DNA of 64,000 nt from Anaeramoeba ignava (Eukaryota > Metamonada > Anaeramoebidae): assembly GCA_028826165.1 (NCBI GenBank), contig JAPDFW010000111.1, forward strand, positions 1-64,000, read 5' to 3'. How positions within the stretch are numbered: the stretch's first letter is position 1; each line of letters opens with the position of its first letter. This document shows positions 32,799 through 43,386 of the stretch, in pieces. The translations under genes were made by a program, and so were the position numbers. The notes under the pieces are model-generated. The model was not told the origin of the DNA, ran no database searches, and was given only the letters and a program-made list of their open reading frames with translations.

Positions 32799-34127
32799 TT
32801 ATTTTCTATCATTTTCTTCAATTTCATCAAGTTTTTTGATTTCACTACTTTCAGTGGAATCACTACTTTCAGTGCTTTCAGTACTTTCAGTACTTTCAGA
32901 TTTTTTATTGAAATTATTATTATTATTGTTGTTATTGTTATTATCAAAATCATTCTCGAAATCATTTTTCAAATTAAATTGATTTTTATCTCCATTATTT
33001 TTATCATCATCTTCATGATCACTTAATAAAGTTTCCATTTGATAAGTAAGTTCTGCATTTTTAACTGGATTAATCAATGTAAATTCATCTTCAAATTCTT
33101 CTTCTTCTGCATAAATAAAAGTGAATGGATCAAATGCGAAATGAACAAATTTAGATTTTTTATCAGCATAAGCTTGATATCCAAGAAATAAACTAATAGA
33201 AATAACAACAATAATAGCTCCAATATATTGAAGTGGCCAATGTGGATCTGCTTTAAGAATAACATAATCAGAAACCATTGTTGCAGGTAATCGAATTCCT
33301 TGAATACTTGAATATAAAGCTGCTCCAATCGCAACAACCATTTTGGTTTGTCCTAATCTTGATAAACACATTATTCCAAATGCTAAAAAAACTAATGCAA
33401 TCCATTCTGCTGCTCCAAAATCTTTGAAAACTTTCCAATTTTCTTTTGATGCAAATGAGATGATTAAGGAAACTGGCGCATAGACTTGCATAACTAATAA
33501 AAGTAATGCTTCAACTGGAACTTTATAGTTTTTACAAATATTCTGTTGAAAAACAAAAAAAGTGGAAATTGCAAAATCAAAAATAACTGCAAAAAGAATA
33601 GCAAGTGCATTATTTGTTCCTTTCATATTTTCTTGATGAGCTTTTTTAGCAGCACCAAATATCATCATTAAACATCCACCAACAGAAACAATAAAAGCAG
33701 GGAAAATAAAACGAGGTAAAGTTTTAGTAACTCTAAATAATTTTGAAAAAAAGAAGATTATAAAAGGAACCATTAAAGATAAAGCTTGAATTGTTGAAGG
33801 ATGACTTGCAAATTTAAATGATAAAACAGTTGAAATATTAGCAATCACCCAAATAAATGCATTTGAAATTGCTTGAAACCAAATGAATTTTGGTTTTCCT
33901 CTAAGATAATGAAAAATAAATAACCTTGAAAATTTATTCTGATATTTTCTCACTCGATAAACTTGTAAACTGAAAAAAAATAAAAACGAAAAGCAATTTG
34001 AAACTCCTAAAAAAACAAAAGTTTGCATATTTCCATGACTTGGTGATTGAATCCATCCTACTGTAGTTGCATATACTCCAAGACAAATATGCAAAAAAAT
34101 TGTTATCAAAAAATAAACAACTAACAT
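32799..34127 (-). CDS. EamA/DMT-type membrane transporter 5
   Basis: 442 residues of the subgroup starting MLVVYFLITIFLHICLGVYA (with 6, 8 and 9). Ten membrane helices, FASHPSTIQALSLMVPF and RLPATMVSDY motifs. The tail has a run of Asn followed by Ser-Thr-Glu repeats. Its twin in the second block is transporter 8, from which it differs at a couple of membrane residues (YAPVSLIISFAS here, YAPISLIISFVS there) and by one Asn in the run. Confidence 0.87.
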   Translation of the reverse strand: MLVVYFLITIFLHICLGVYATTVGWIQSPSHGNMQTFVFLGVSNCFSFLFFFSLQVYRVRKYQNKFSRLFIFHYLRGKPKFIWFQAISNAFIWVIANISTVLSFKFASHPSTIQALSLMVPFIIFFFSKLFRVTKTLPRFIFPAFIVSVGGCLMMIFGAAKKAHQENMKGTNNALAILFAVIFDFAISTFFVFQQNICKNYKVPVEALLLLVMQVYAPVSLIISFASKENWKVFKDFGAAEWIALVFLAFGIMCLSRLGQTKMVVAIGAALYSSIQGIRLPATMVSDYVILKADPHWPLQYIGAIIVVISISLFLGYQAYADKKSKFVHFAFDPFTFIYAEEEEFEDEFTLINPVKNAELTYQMETLLSDHEDDDKNNGDKNQFNLKNDFENDFDNNNNNNNNNNFNKKSESTESTESTESSDSTESSEIKKLDEIEENDRK

Positions 34128-34666
34128 TTATTTTATTTTAATTTATTTTGTTTTAATTTATTTTTCGTAATTAGCTTTTTTTTCAATATTTTCTATTTAA
34201 ACTAATAATGAAATTGCAACAATTATTTTAAAAAAAGGTTTTTCAAAAAAAATGAAAACTCAAAAATGAGTTTTTTTTTATTAAATTTTAAAAAAACTCA
34301 AAAAAAATTTTTTTCTTTTTTCCTTTTTTGTTGTTTTTTTATTCATTTTTTCTTTTGGAAATTGAAAAAAATAAATTTGGATCTAAAAATAAAATGTTGT
34401 TTAGAAAGAATTCTTAAGTTTAAAATTCCGAAATTAATTATTTTTTTTGATTAATTTTTTTTATTTTTTTTATTCATCAAGAAAAAAAAAAATAAAAAAA
34501 AATTTGATGAAAGGAAAAATCTAAAAGAAAATCAGAAAGATCTTTTTTTTTAATTAAAAAAAGAAAGAAAATAAAAAAAATAAGAAAAAATGAAAGAAAA
34601 GATTGAAATTTATTGTTAGAAAAAAAAAAAGAATGGTTGATCCATTTTTCCTTTCCAAAAAAAAAA

Positions 34667-36004
34667 TTATTTTTTATCATTTTCTTCAATTTCATCAAAT
34701 CTTTTGATTTCACTACTTTGACTATAATCAGTTGTTTCAGTACTTTCAGTACTTTCAGTTTCAATAAATTCTTTGAAACTCATGGGATTTTCTTTCACTT
34801 TTTTATTTTTATTTTTATTTTTATTTTTATTTTTATTTTTATTTTTATTTTTAGATAGGTTTTTATCTCCATTATTTTTATCATCATCTTCATGATCACT
34901 TAATAAAGTTTCCATTTGATAAGTAAGTTCTGCGTTTTTAACTGGATTAATCAATGTAAATTCATCTTCAAATTCTTCTTCTTCTGCATAAATAAAAGTG
35001 AATGGATCAAATGCGAAATGAACAAATTTAGATTTTTTATCAGCATAAGCTTGATATCCAAGAAATAAACTAATAGAAATAACAACAATAATAGCTCCAA
35101 TATATTGAAGTGGCCAATGTGGATCTGCTTTAAGAATAACATAATCAGAAACCATTGTTGAAGGTAATCGAATTCCTTGAATACTTGAATATAAAGCTGC
35201 TCCAATCGCAACAACCATTTTGGTTTGTCCTAATCTTGATAAACACGTTATTCCAAATGTCAAAAAAACTAATGCAATCCATTCTGCTACTCCAAAATCT
35301 TTGAAAACTTTCCAATTTTCTTTTGATGCAAATGAGATGATTAAGGAAATTGGTGTGTAGACTTGCATAACTAATAAAAGTAATGCTTCAACTGGAACTT
35401 TATAGTTTTTACAAATATTCTGTTGAAAAACAAAAAAAGTGGAAATTGAAAAATCAAAAATAATTGCAAAAAGAATAGAAAGTGCATTATTTGTTCCTTT
35501 CATATTTTGCTGATGAGCTTTTTTAGCAGCACCAAATATCATCATCAAACATCCACCAACAGAAACAATAAAAGCAGGGAAAATAAAACGAGGTAAAGTT
35601 TTAGTAACTCTAAATAATTTTGAAAAAAAGAAGATTATAAAAGGAACCATTAAAGATAAAGCTTGAATTGTTGAAGGATGACTTGCAAATTTAAATGATA
35701 AAACAGTTGAAATATTAGCAATCACCCAAATAAATGCATTTGAAATTGCTTGAAACCAAATGAATTTTGGTTTTCCTCTAAGATAATGAAAAATAAATAA
35801 CCTTGAAAATTTATTCCGATATTTTCTCACTCGATAAACTTGTAAACTGAAAAAAAATATAAAAGCAAAACAATTTGAAATTCCTAAAAAAATAAAAGTT
35901 TGCATATTTCCATGACTTGGTGATTGAATCCATCCTACTACAGTTGCATATACTCCAAGACAAATATGCAAAAAAATTGTTATCAAAAAATAAACAACTA
36001 ACAT
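34667..36004 (-). CDS. EamA/DMT-type membrane transporter 6
   Basis: 445 residues, same subgroup as transporter 5. The tail carries a Lys-Asn dipeptide run encoded by a TTTTTA-type repeat, longer than in its twin transporter 9. It has RLPSTM where 5, 8 and 9 have RLPATM. Confidence 0.87.
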   Translation of the reverse strand: MLVVYFLITIFLHICLGVYATVVGWIQSPSHGNMQTFIFLGISNCFAFIFFFSLQVYRVRKYRNKFSRLFIFHYLRGKPKFIWFQAISNAFIWVIANISTVLSFKFASHPSTIQALSLMVPFIIFFFSKLFRVTKTLPRFIFPAFIVSVGGCLMMIFGAAKKAHQQNMKGTNNALSILFAIIFDFSISTFFVFQQNICKNYKVPVEALLLLVMQVYTPISLIISFASKENWKVFKDFGVAEWIALVFLTFGITCLSRLGQTKMVVAIGAALYSSIQGIRLPSTMVSDYVILKADPHWPLQYIGAIIVVISISLFLGYQAYADKKSKFVHFAFDPFTFIYAEEEEFEDEFTLINPVKNAELTYQMETLLSDHEDDDKNNGDKNLSKNKNKNKNKNKNKNKNKKVKENPMSFKEFIETESTESTETTDYSQSSEIKRFDEIEENDKK

Positions 36005-36348
36005 TTATTTTAATTTTAATTTATTTTGTTTTTTGAAAGGGAATATTAATGAAGATGATTAAGAAAAAAAAATTCGTAATTGTATTAATTGAAAGAAAAA
36101 TAAAAAGAAAATTAAAATTCTTTTCTTTTTTAAATTTTAAAAAAAAAAATTAGGGAAAATTTTAATTTTTCTTTTTATTTAAATTTTTCTTTTTTCCTTT
36201 TTTTAAAATTTAAAAAAGAAAAGAAGAAAAAAAGAAAAAAAGAAATTGTGTTTTTTTGTTCATAAAGAGAACTAAAAAAAAATTAGAACAGAATGAAACC
36301 AAATCTTTCAAAAAAAAAAAAATTTTTTTAGATGAAATTAAAACGAAA

Positions 36349-37746
36349 TTATTTCCTGTCAATTTCAACAATTTCATCCAAATTTTTAATTTCACTACTT
36401 TCATTAGAATCAAAATCATCAGAATTTGATGAATCTGAAGAACTTGTAGAAATAATAATTTGAATCTTTTTCTTTTGGATCTCCCTTTCTCTTCCGTTTC
36501 CATTTCCATTTCCATTTCCGTTTCCATTTCCATTTCCATTTTCATTTCCATTTCCATTTCCATTTCCATTTCCATTTCCATTTCCATTTCCATTTCCATT
36601 TTGGTTTTCTTTCTCAGTTTCGGTTTCAGTTTCATGATCACTCATTAATGATTCCATATGAAAATTTGCACCTGCATTTTTAATTGGATTAATCAATGTA
36701 AATTCATCTTCAAATTCAGTTTCTTCAACAAAAATAAAAGTGTAAGGATCAAAAATAAAACGAAGAAGCTTAGTTTTTCTATCAGCATAAGCTTGATATC
36801 CAAGAAATAAACTAATACTTATAAAAACAATAATAGCTCCAATATATTGAAGTGGCCAATGTGGATTTGCTTTGAGAACAACATAATCTGAAACCATTGT
36901 TGAAGGTAATCTAACTGCTTGAACACTTGAATATAAAGCTGCTCCAATTTCAATAACCATTTTGGTTTGTCCTAATCTTGATAAACACATTATTCCAATA
37001 GTGATATATAACATAAACATCCATCCTTCAACTCCTAAAGTCTTAAAAACACCCCAATCTTCTTTTAATATAAATGAAAGTGCTAATGTTGATGGAATAT
37101 ATATTTGTTTGATTAAAATCAAAAGAACTTCTGCTCGAATTTTATAAGTTCTACATATTTTTTGTTGAAATGAAAAGAAAAATGCTGCGAAAATATCAAA
37201 AAGTATTGCAAGAGTAATAGCTGCTGTGTTATTTGTGTTTGGAACTTCATTATCATCTTGTGATTTATTAACTCCAAGTATCATCATCAAACATCCTCCA
37301 ACTGAAATAAAAAAAGCTGGAATGATAAAACGAGGTAATTTTTTGGAAATTTTGAAAACTTTTGAAATGAAAAAAACCATAAAAGGCATTAATAAAGATA
37401 ATCCTTGAACGACTGAAGGATGACTTGCATATCTAAAAGAATAAACAGTTGAAAAATTTGCTAAAACCCAAACTATTGCAGTAAAAAATGTTAATATCCA
37501 AGCTGATCTTGGATATCCTTTAAGATGATAACAAATGAATAGTTTGGAAATCTTATTAGGTTCTTTTCTAACATGAATTAATTGCAAAGAAACATAAAAA
37601 ATCAAACCAATAAAATTTGAAGAAGCGAGTAAAGTAAATGTTCCCATTTTCCCATGATTTGGTGATTGAACCCAAGCAAGTATTGTTGCATAAACTCCAT
37701 TCATAACATGAAGAAAAAAAGTTAAAATCAAATGAAATAAAAACAT
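36349..37746 (-). CDS. EamA/DMT-type membrane transporter 7
   Basis: 465 residues, MFLFHLIL subgroup. The tail is a Gly-Asn dipeptide tract (NGNGNG...) of about 34 residues encoded by TTTCCA repeats, then Ser/Asp-rich sequence ending EIVEIDRK. Its twin is transporter 10, which has fewer Gly-Asn units. From about residue 325 the protein is like the A-type copies (LINPIKNAG), so it may be a mosaic of the two subgroups. Confidence 0.87.
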   Translation of the reverse strand: MFLFHLILTFFLHVMNGVYATILAWVQSPNHGKMGTFTLLASSNFIGLIFYVSLQLIHVRKEPNKISKLFICYHLKGYPRSAWILTFFTAIVWVLANFSTVYSFRYASHPSVVQGLSLLMPFMVFFISKVFKISKKLPRFIIPAFFISVGGCLMMILGVNKSQDDNEVPNTNNTAAITLAILFDIFAAFFFSFQQKICRTYKIRAEVLLILIKQIYIPSTLALSFILKEDWGVFKTLGVEGWMFMLYITIGIMCLSRLGQTKMVIEIGAALYSSVQAVRLPSTMVSDYVVLKANPHWPLQYIGAIIVFISISLFLGYQAYADRKTKLLRFIFDPYTFIFVEETEFEDEFTLINPIKNAGANFHMESLMSDHETETETEKENQNGNGNGNGNGNGNGNGNGNENGNGNGNGNGNGNGNGREREIQKKKIQIIISTSSSDSSNSDDFDSNESSEIKNLDEIVEIDRK

Positions 37747-38219
37747 TATCTTATTCTTATCTTTATCTTATTACTTTCTATTTTGAAAATTTTATATTTT
37801 TGATATTTTCAAAGAATAATTCAATTATTTTCCAAAATAAAAAAATTGTTTGATCAAAAAGAATAAAACAAAACAAAACAAAACCAAACAAAAAAAAGAG
37901 ATGAAAATAATGTTTTTTGGGTTTTTTAATAAAAAAAAAATTTTGAATTGAATATTTATTATTAATTATTAATTAAATTTGCTTTAAAATTTTGATTTAT
38001 TTTTTTATTATTGGATTAGAATACACTTGGAATTAAAAAAAAAATCAAAAGCAAGATGGTAAAAAAGATTTATATTTTGAAAAAAAACAAGAAAAGTACA
38101 AATAATTAAATAAATAATTAAATAAATAATTTTAATTCATGTTTATTTTTGCTAGATTTTTTCTTTTTGATCAAATTAATTTTTCTAAAAAGAAAATTTA
38201 AACCCCAAAAACAAAAAAA

Positions 38220-38440
38220 GAATTAAAAATTAAAAATTGAATTGAATTAGAATTAAAATTAAAATTGAATTAAAATTAAAATTAAATTAAAATTAAAATT
38301 AAAATAAAATTAAAATTAAAATTGAAATTGAACTTAAAATTAAAATTGAATTAAAATTAAAATTAAAATTAAAATTGAATTAAAATTGAATTGAAATTGA
38401 ATTGAAATTGAATTGAACTTAAAATTAAAATTTGGTTTAA
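38220..38440. repeat. AATTAAAATTGAATT satellite, block 2 copy
   Basis: Counterpart of 32430-32758, but about 100 bp shorter, showing that the satellite length has changed since duplication. Confidence 0.85.
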
Positions 38441-38473
38441 AAAAAAAATAGAAAATAAACCAAAAAAAAAAAA

Positions 38474-39805
38474 TTATTTTCTATCATTTTCTTCAATTTC
38501 ATCAAGTTTTTTGATTTCACTACTTTCAGTGGAATCACTACTTTCAGTGCTTTCAGTACTTTCAGTACTTTCAGATTTTTTATTGAAATTATTATTATTA
38601 TTATTGTTGTTATTGTTATTATCAAAATCATTCTCGAAATCATTTTTCAAATTAAATTGATTTTTATCTCCATTATTTTTATCATCATCTTCATGATCAC
38701 TTAATAAAGTTTCCATTTGATAAGTAAGTTCTGCATTTTTAACTGGATTAATCAATGTAAATTCATCTTCAAATTCTTCTTCTTCTGCATAAATAAAAGT
38801 GAATGGATCAAATGCGAAATGAACAAATTTGGATTTTTTATCAGCATAAGCTTGATATCCAAGAAATAAACTAATAGAAATAACAACAATAATAGCTCCA
38901 ATATATTGAAGTGGCCAATGTGGATCTGCTTTGAGAATAACATAATCAGAAACCATTGTTGCAGGTAATCGAATTCCTTGAATACTTGAATATAAAGCTG
39001 CTCCAATCGCAACAACCATTTTGGTTTGTCCTAATCTTGATAAACACATTATTCCAAATGCTAAAAAAACTAATGCAATCCATTCTGCTGCTCCAAAATC
39101 TTTGAAAACTTTCCAATTTTCTTTTGATACAAATGAGATGATTAAGGAAATTGGCGCATAAACTTGCATAACTAATAAAAGTAATGCTTCAACTGGAACT
39201 TTATAGTTTTTACAAATATTCTGTTGAAAAACAAAAAAAGTGGAAATTGCAAAATCAAAAATAACTGCAAAAAGAATAGCAAGTGCATTATTTGTTCCTT
39301 TCATATTTTCTTGATGAGCTTTTTTAGCAGCACCAAATATCATCATTAAACATCCACCAACAGAAACAATAAAAGCAGGGAAAATAAAACGAGGTAAAGT
39401 TTTAGTAACTCTAAATAATTTTGAAAAAAAGAAGATTATAAAAGGAACCATTAAAGATAAAGCTTGAATTGTTGAAGGATGACTTGCAAATTTAAATGAT
39501 AAAACAGTTGAAATATTAGCAATCACCCAAATAAATGCATTTGAAATTGCTTGAAACCAAATGAATTTTGGTTTTCCTCTAAGATAATGAAAAATAAATA
39601 ATCTTGAAAATTTATTCTGATATTTTCTCACTCGATAAACTTGTAAACTGAAAAAAAATAAAAACGAAAAGCAATTTGAAACTCCTAAAAAAACAAAAGT
39701 TTGCATATTTCCATGACTTGGTGATTGAATCCATCCTACTGTAGTTGCATATACTCCAAGACAAATATGCAAAAAAATTGTTATCAAAAAATAAACAACT
39801 AACAT
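38474..39805 (-). CDS. EamA/DMT-type membrane transporter 8
   Basis: 443 residues, twin of transporter 5, with SFVSKENW in the seventh-helix region and one additional Asn in the tail run. Base-level variants in the 38824-39130 region are shared with its neighbour transporter 9 rather than with its twin. Confidence 0.87.
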   Translation of the reverse strand: MLVVYFLITIFLHICLGVYATTVGWIQSPSHGNMQTFVFLGVSNCFSFLFFFSLQVYRVRKYQNKFSRLFIFHYLRGKPKFIWFQAISNAFIWVIANISTVLSFKFASHPSTIQALSLMVPFIIFFFSKLFRVTKTLPRFIFPAFIVSVGGCLMMIFGAAKKAHQENMKGTNNALAILFAVIFDFAISTFFVFQQNICKNYKVPVEALLLLVMQVYAPISLIISFVSKENWKVFKDFGAAEWIALVFLAFGIMCLSRLGQTKMVVAIGAALYSSIQGIRLPATMVSDYVILKADPHWPLQYIGAIIVVISISLFLGYQAYADKKSKFVHFAFDPFTFIYAEEEEFEDEFTLINPVKNAELTYQMETLLSDHEDDDKNNGDKNQFNLKNDFENDFDNNNNNNNNNNNFNKKSESTESTESTESSDSTESSEIKKLDEIEENDRK

Positions 39806-40343
39806 TTATTTTATTTTAATTTATTTTGTTTTAATTTATTTTTCGTAATTAGCTTTTTTTTCAATATTTTCTATTTAAACTAATAATGAAATTGCAACAA
39901 TTATTTTAAAAAAAGGTTTTTCAAAAAAAATGAAAACTCAAAAATGAGTTTTTTTTTATTAAATTTTAAAAAAACTCAAAAAAAATTTTTTTCTTTTTTC
40001 CTTTTTTGTTGTTTTTTTATTCATTTTTTCTTTTGGAAATTGAAAAAAATAAATTTGGATCTAAAAATAAAATGTTGTTTAGAAAGAATTCTTAAGTTTA
40101 AAATTCCGAAATTAATTATTTTTTTTGATTAATTTTTTTTATTTTTTTTATTCATCAAGAAAAAAAAATAAAAAAAAATTTGATGAAAGGAAAAATCTAA
40201 AAGAAAATCAGAAAGATCTTTTTTTTTAATTAAAAAAAGAAAGAAAATAAAAAAAATAAGAAAAAATGAAAGAAAAGATTGAAATTTATTGTTAGAAAAA
40301 AAAAAGAATGGTTGATCCATTTTTCCTTTCCAAAAAAAAAAAA

Positions 40344-41663
40344 TTATTTTTTATCATTTTCTTCAATTTCATCAAATCTTTTGATTTCACTACTTTGACT
40401 ATAATCAGTTGTTTCAGTACTTTCAGTACTTTCAGTTTCAATAAATTCTTTGAAACTCATGGGATTTTCTTTCACTTTTTTATTTTTATTTTTATTTTTA
40501 TTTTTATTTTTAGATAGGTTTTTATCTCCATTATTTTTATCATCATCTTCATGATCACTTAATAAAGTTTCCATTTGATAAGTAAGTTCTGCGTTTTTAA
40601 CTGGATTAATCAATGTAAATTCATCTTCAAATTCTTCTTCTTCTGCATAAATAAAAGTGAATGGATCAAATGCGAAATGAACAAATTTGGATTTTTTATC
40701 AGCATAAGCTTGATATCCAAGAAATAAACTAATAGAAATAACAACAATAATAGCTCCAATATATTGAAGTGGCCAATGTGGATCTGCTTTGAGAATAACA
40801 TAATCAGAAACCATTGTTGCAGGTAATCGAATTCCTTGAATACTTGAATATAAAGCTGCTCCAATCGCAACAACCATTTTGGTTTGTCCTAATCTTGATA
40901 AACACGTTATTCCAAATGTCAAAAAAACTAATGCAATCCATTCTGCTACTCCAAAATCTTTGAAAACTTTCCAATTTTCTTTTGATACAAATGAGATGAT
41001 TAAGGAAATTGGTGTGTAGACTTGCATAACTAATAAAAGTAATGCTTCAACTGGAACTTTATAGTTTTTACAAATATTCTGTTGAAAAACAAAAAAAGTG
41101 GAAATTGCAAAATCAAAAATAATTGCAAAAAGAATAGAAAGTGCATTATTTGTTCCTTTCATATTTTGCTGATGAGCTTTTTTAGCAGCACCAAATATCA
41201 TCATCAAACATCCACCAACAGAAACAATAAAAGCAGGGAAAATAAAACGAGGTAAAGTTTTAGTAACTCTAAATAATTTCGAAAAAAAGAAGATTATAAA
41301 AGGAACCATTAAAGATAAAGCTTGAATTGTTGAAGGATGACTTGCAAATTTAAATGATAAAACAGTTGAAATATTAGCAATCACCCAAATAAATGCATTC
41401 GAAATTGTTTGAAACCAAATAAATTTTGGTTTTCCTCTAAGATAATAAAAAATAAATAACCTTGAAAATTTATTCCGATATTTTCTAATTTGATAAACTT
41501 GTAAACTGAAAAAAAATATAAAAGCAAAACAATTTGAAATTCCTAAAAAAATAAAAGTTTGCATATTTCCATGACTTGGTGATTGAATCCATCCTACTAC
41601 AGTTGCATATACTCCAAGACAAATATGCAAAAAAATTGTTATCAAAAAATAAACAACTAACAT
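40344..41663 (-). CDS. EamA/DMT-type membrane transporter 9
   Basis: 439 residues, twin of transporter 6, with a much shorter Lys-Asn run. It is a patchwork: RLPATM and SFVSKENW as in transporter 8, but the segment between (GVAEWIALVFLTFGITCLSR) as in transporter 6. Upstream and downstream flanks match transporter 6. Confidence 0.87.
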   Translation of the reverse strand: MLVVYFLITIFLHICLGVYATVVGWIQSPSHGNMQTFIFLGISNCFAFIFFFSLQVYQIRKYRNKFSRLFIFYYLRGKPKFIWFQTISNAFIWVIANISTVLSFKFASHPSTIQALSLMVPFIIFFFSKLFRVTKTLPRFIFPAFIVSVGGCLMMIFGAAKKAHQQNMKGTNNALSILFAIIFDFAISTFFVFQQNICKNYKVPVEALLLLVMQVYTPISLIISFVSKENWKVFKDFGVAEWIALVFLTFGITCLSRLGQTKMVVAIGAALYSSIQGIRLPATMVSDYVILKADPHWPLQYIGAIIVVISISLFLGYQAYADKKSKFVHFAFDPFTFIYAEEEEFEDEFTLINPVKNAELTYQMETLLSDHEDDDKNNGDKNLSKNKNKNKNKNKKVKENPMSFKEFIETESTESTETTDYSQSSEIKRFDEIEENDKK

Positions 41664-42006
41664 TTATTTTAATTTTAATTTATTTTGTTTTTTGAAAGGG
41701 AATATTAATGAAGATGATTAAGAAAAAAAAATTCGTAATTGTATTGATAGAAAGAAAAATAAAAAGAAAATTAAAATTCTTTTCTTTTATAAATTTTAAA
41801 AAAAAAATTAGGGAAAATTTTAATTTTTCTTTTTATTTAAATTTTTCTTTTTTTCTTTTTTTAAAATTTAAAAAAGAAAAGAAGAAAAGAAGAAAAAAAG
41901 AAATTGTGTTTTTTTGTTCATAAAGAGAACTAAAAAAAAATTAGAACAGAATGAAACCAAATCTTTCAAAAAAAAAAAAATTTTTTTAGATGAAATTAAA
42001 ACGAAA

Positions 42007-43386
42007 TTATTTCCTGTCAATTTCAACAATTTCATCCAAATTTTTAATTTCACTACTTTCATTAGAATCAAAATCATCAGAATTTGGTGAATCTGAAGAA
42101 CTTGTAGAAATAATAATTTGAATCTTTTTCTTTTGGATCTCCCTTTCTCTTCCGTTTCCATTTCCATTTCCATTTCCGTTTCCATTTCCATTTCCATTTT
42201 CATTTCCATTTCCATTTCCATTTCCATTTCCATTTCCATTTTGGTTTTCTTTCTCAGTTTCGGTTTCAGTTTCATGATCACTCATTAATGATTCCATATG
42301 AAAATTTGCACCTGCATTTTTAATTGGATTAATCAATGTAAATTCATCTTCAAATTCAGTTTCTTCAACAAAAATAAAAGTGTAAGGATCAAAAATAAAA
42401 CGAAGAAGCTTAGTTTTTCTATCAGCATAAGCTTGATATCCAAGAAATAAACTAATACTTATAAAAACAATAATAGCTCCAATATATTGAAGTGGCCAAT
42501 GTGGATTTGCTTTAAGTACAACATAATCAGAAACCATTGTTGAAGGTAATCTAACTGCTTGAACACTTGAATATAAAGCTGCTCCAATTTCAATAACCAT
42601 TTTGGTTTGTCCTAATCTTGATAAACACATTATTCCAATAGTGATATATAGCATAAACATCCATCCTTCAACTCCTAAATTTTTAAAAACACTCCAATCT
42701 TCTTTTAATATAAATGAAAGTGCTAATGTTGATGGAATATACATTTGTTTGATTAAAATCAAAAGAACTTCTGCTCGAATTTTATAAATTCTACATATTT
42801 TTTGTTGAAATGAAAAGAAAAATGCTGCAAAAATATCAAAAAGTATTGCAAGAGTAATAGCTGCTGTGTTATTTGTGTTTGGAACTTCATTATCATCTTG
42901 TGATTTATTAACTCCAAGTATCATCATTAAACATCCTCCAACTGAAATAAAAAAAGCTGGAATGATAAAACGAGGTAATTTTTTGGAAATTTTGAAAACT
43001 TTTGAAATGAAAAAAACCATAAAAGGCATTAATAAAGATAATCCTTGAACAACTGAAGGATGACTTGCATATCTAAAAGAATAAACAGTTGAAAAATTTG
43101 CTAAAACCCAAACTATTGCAGTAAAAAATGTTAATATCCAAGCTGATCTTGGATATCCTTTAAGATGATAACAAATGAATAATTTGGAAATCTTATTAGG
43201 TTCTTTTCTAACATGAAATAATTGCAAAGAAACATAAAAAATCAAACCAATAAAATTTGAAGAAGCGAGTAAAGTAAATGTTCCCATTTTCCCATGATTT
43301 GGTGATTGAACCCAAGCAAGTATTGTTGCATAAACTCCATTCATAACATGAAGAAAAAAAGTTAAAATCAAATGAAATAAAAACAT
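42007..43386 (-). CDS. EamA/DMT-type membrane transporter 10
   Basis: 459 residues, twin of transporter 7 with fewer Gly-Asn units and a few substitutions (CRIYKI, DWSVFKNLG, DSPNSDD). Last gene of the cluster. The ATG at 43386 is followed upstream by the conserved CTTATTCTTATCTTTATC stretch shared with 4 and 7. Confidence 0.87.
   Translation of the reverse strand: MFLFHLILTFFLHVMNGVYATILAWVQSPNHGKMGTFTLLASSNFIGLIFYVSLQLFHVRKEPNKISKLFICYHLKGYPRSAWILTFFTAIVWVLANFSTVYSFRYASHPSVVQGLSLLMPFMVFFISKVFKISKKLPRFIIPAFFISVGGCLMMILGVNKSQDDNEVPNTNNTAAITLAILFDIFAAFFFSFQQKICRIYKIRAEVLLILIKQMYIPSTLALSFILKEDWSVFKNLGVEGWMFMLYITIGIMCLSRLGQTKMVIEIGAALYSSVQAVRLPSTMVSDYVVLKANPHWPLQYIGAIIVFISISLFLGYQAYADRKTKLLRFIFDPYTFIFVEETEFEDEFTLINPIKNAGANFHMESLMSDHETETETEKENQNGNGNGNGNGNGNENGNGNGNGNGNGNGNGREREIQKKKIQIIISTSSSDSPNSDDFDSNESSEIKNLDEIVEIDRK

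Larger units (their letters stand above)
31954..37746. repeat. Tandem segmental duplication, copy 1 (transporters 5-7)
   Basis: This block of about 5.7 kb holds transporters 5, 6 and 7 and their spacers in the same order and orientation as the block at 37747-43386. Spacers match as well as genes: for example both copies carry the same non-coding run of about 660 bp between transporters 5/6 and 8/9. Confidence 0.85.
37747..43386. repeat. Tandem segmental duplication, copy 2 (transporters 8-10)
   Basis: Second copy of the three-gene block. Homology to the region upstream of transporters 4 and 7 continues past transporter 10 to about 43483 and then stops within an A run, marking the edge of the duplicated unit. 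Confidence 0.85.
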
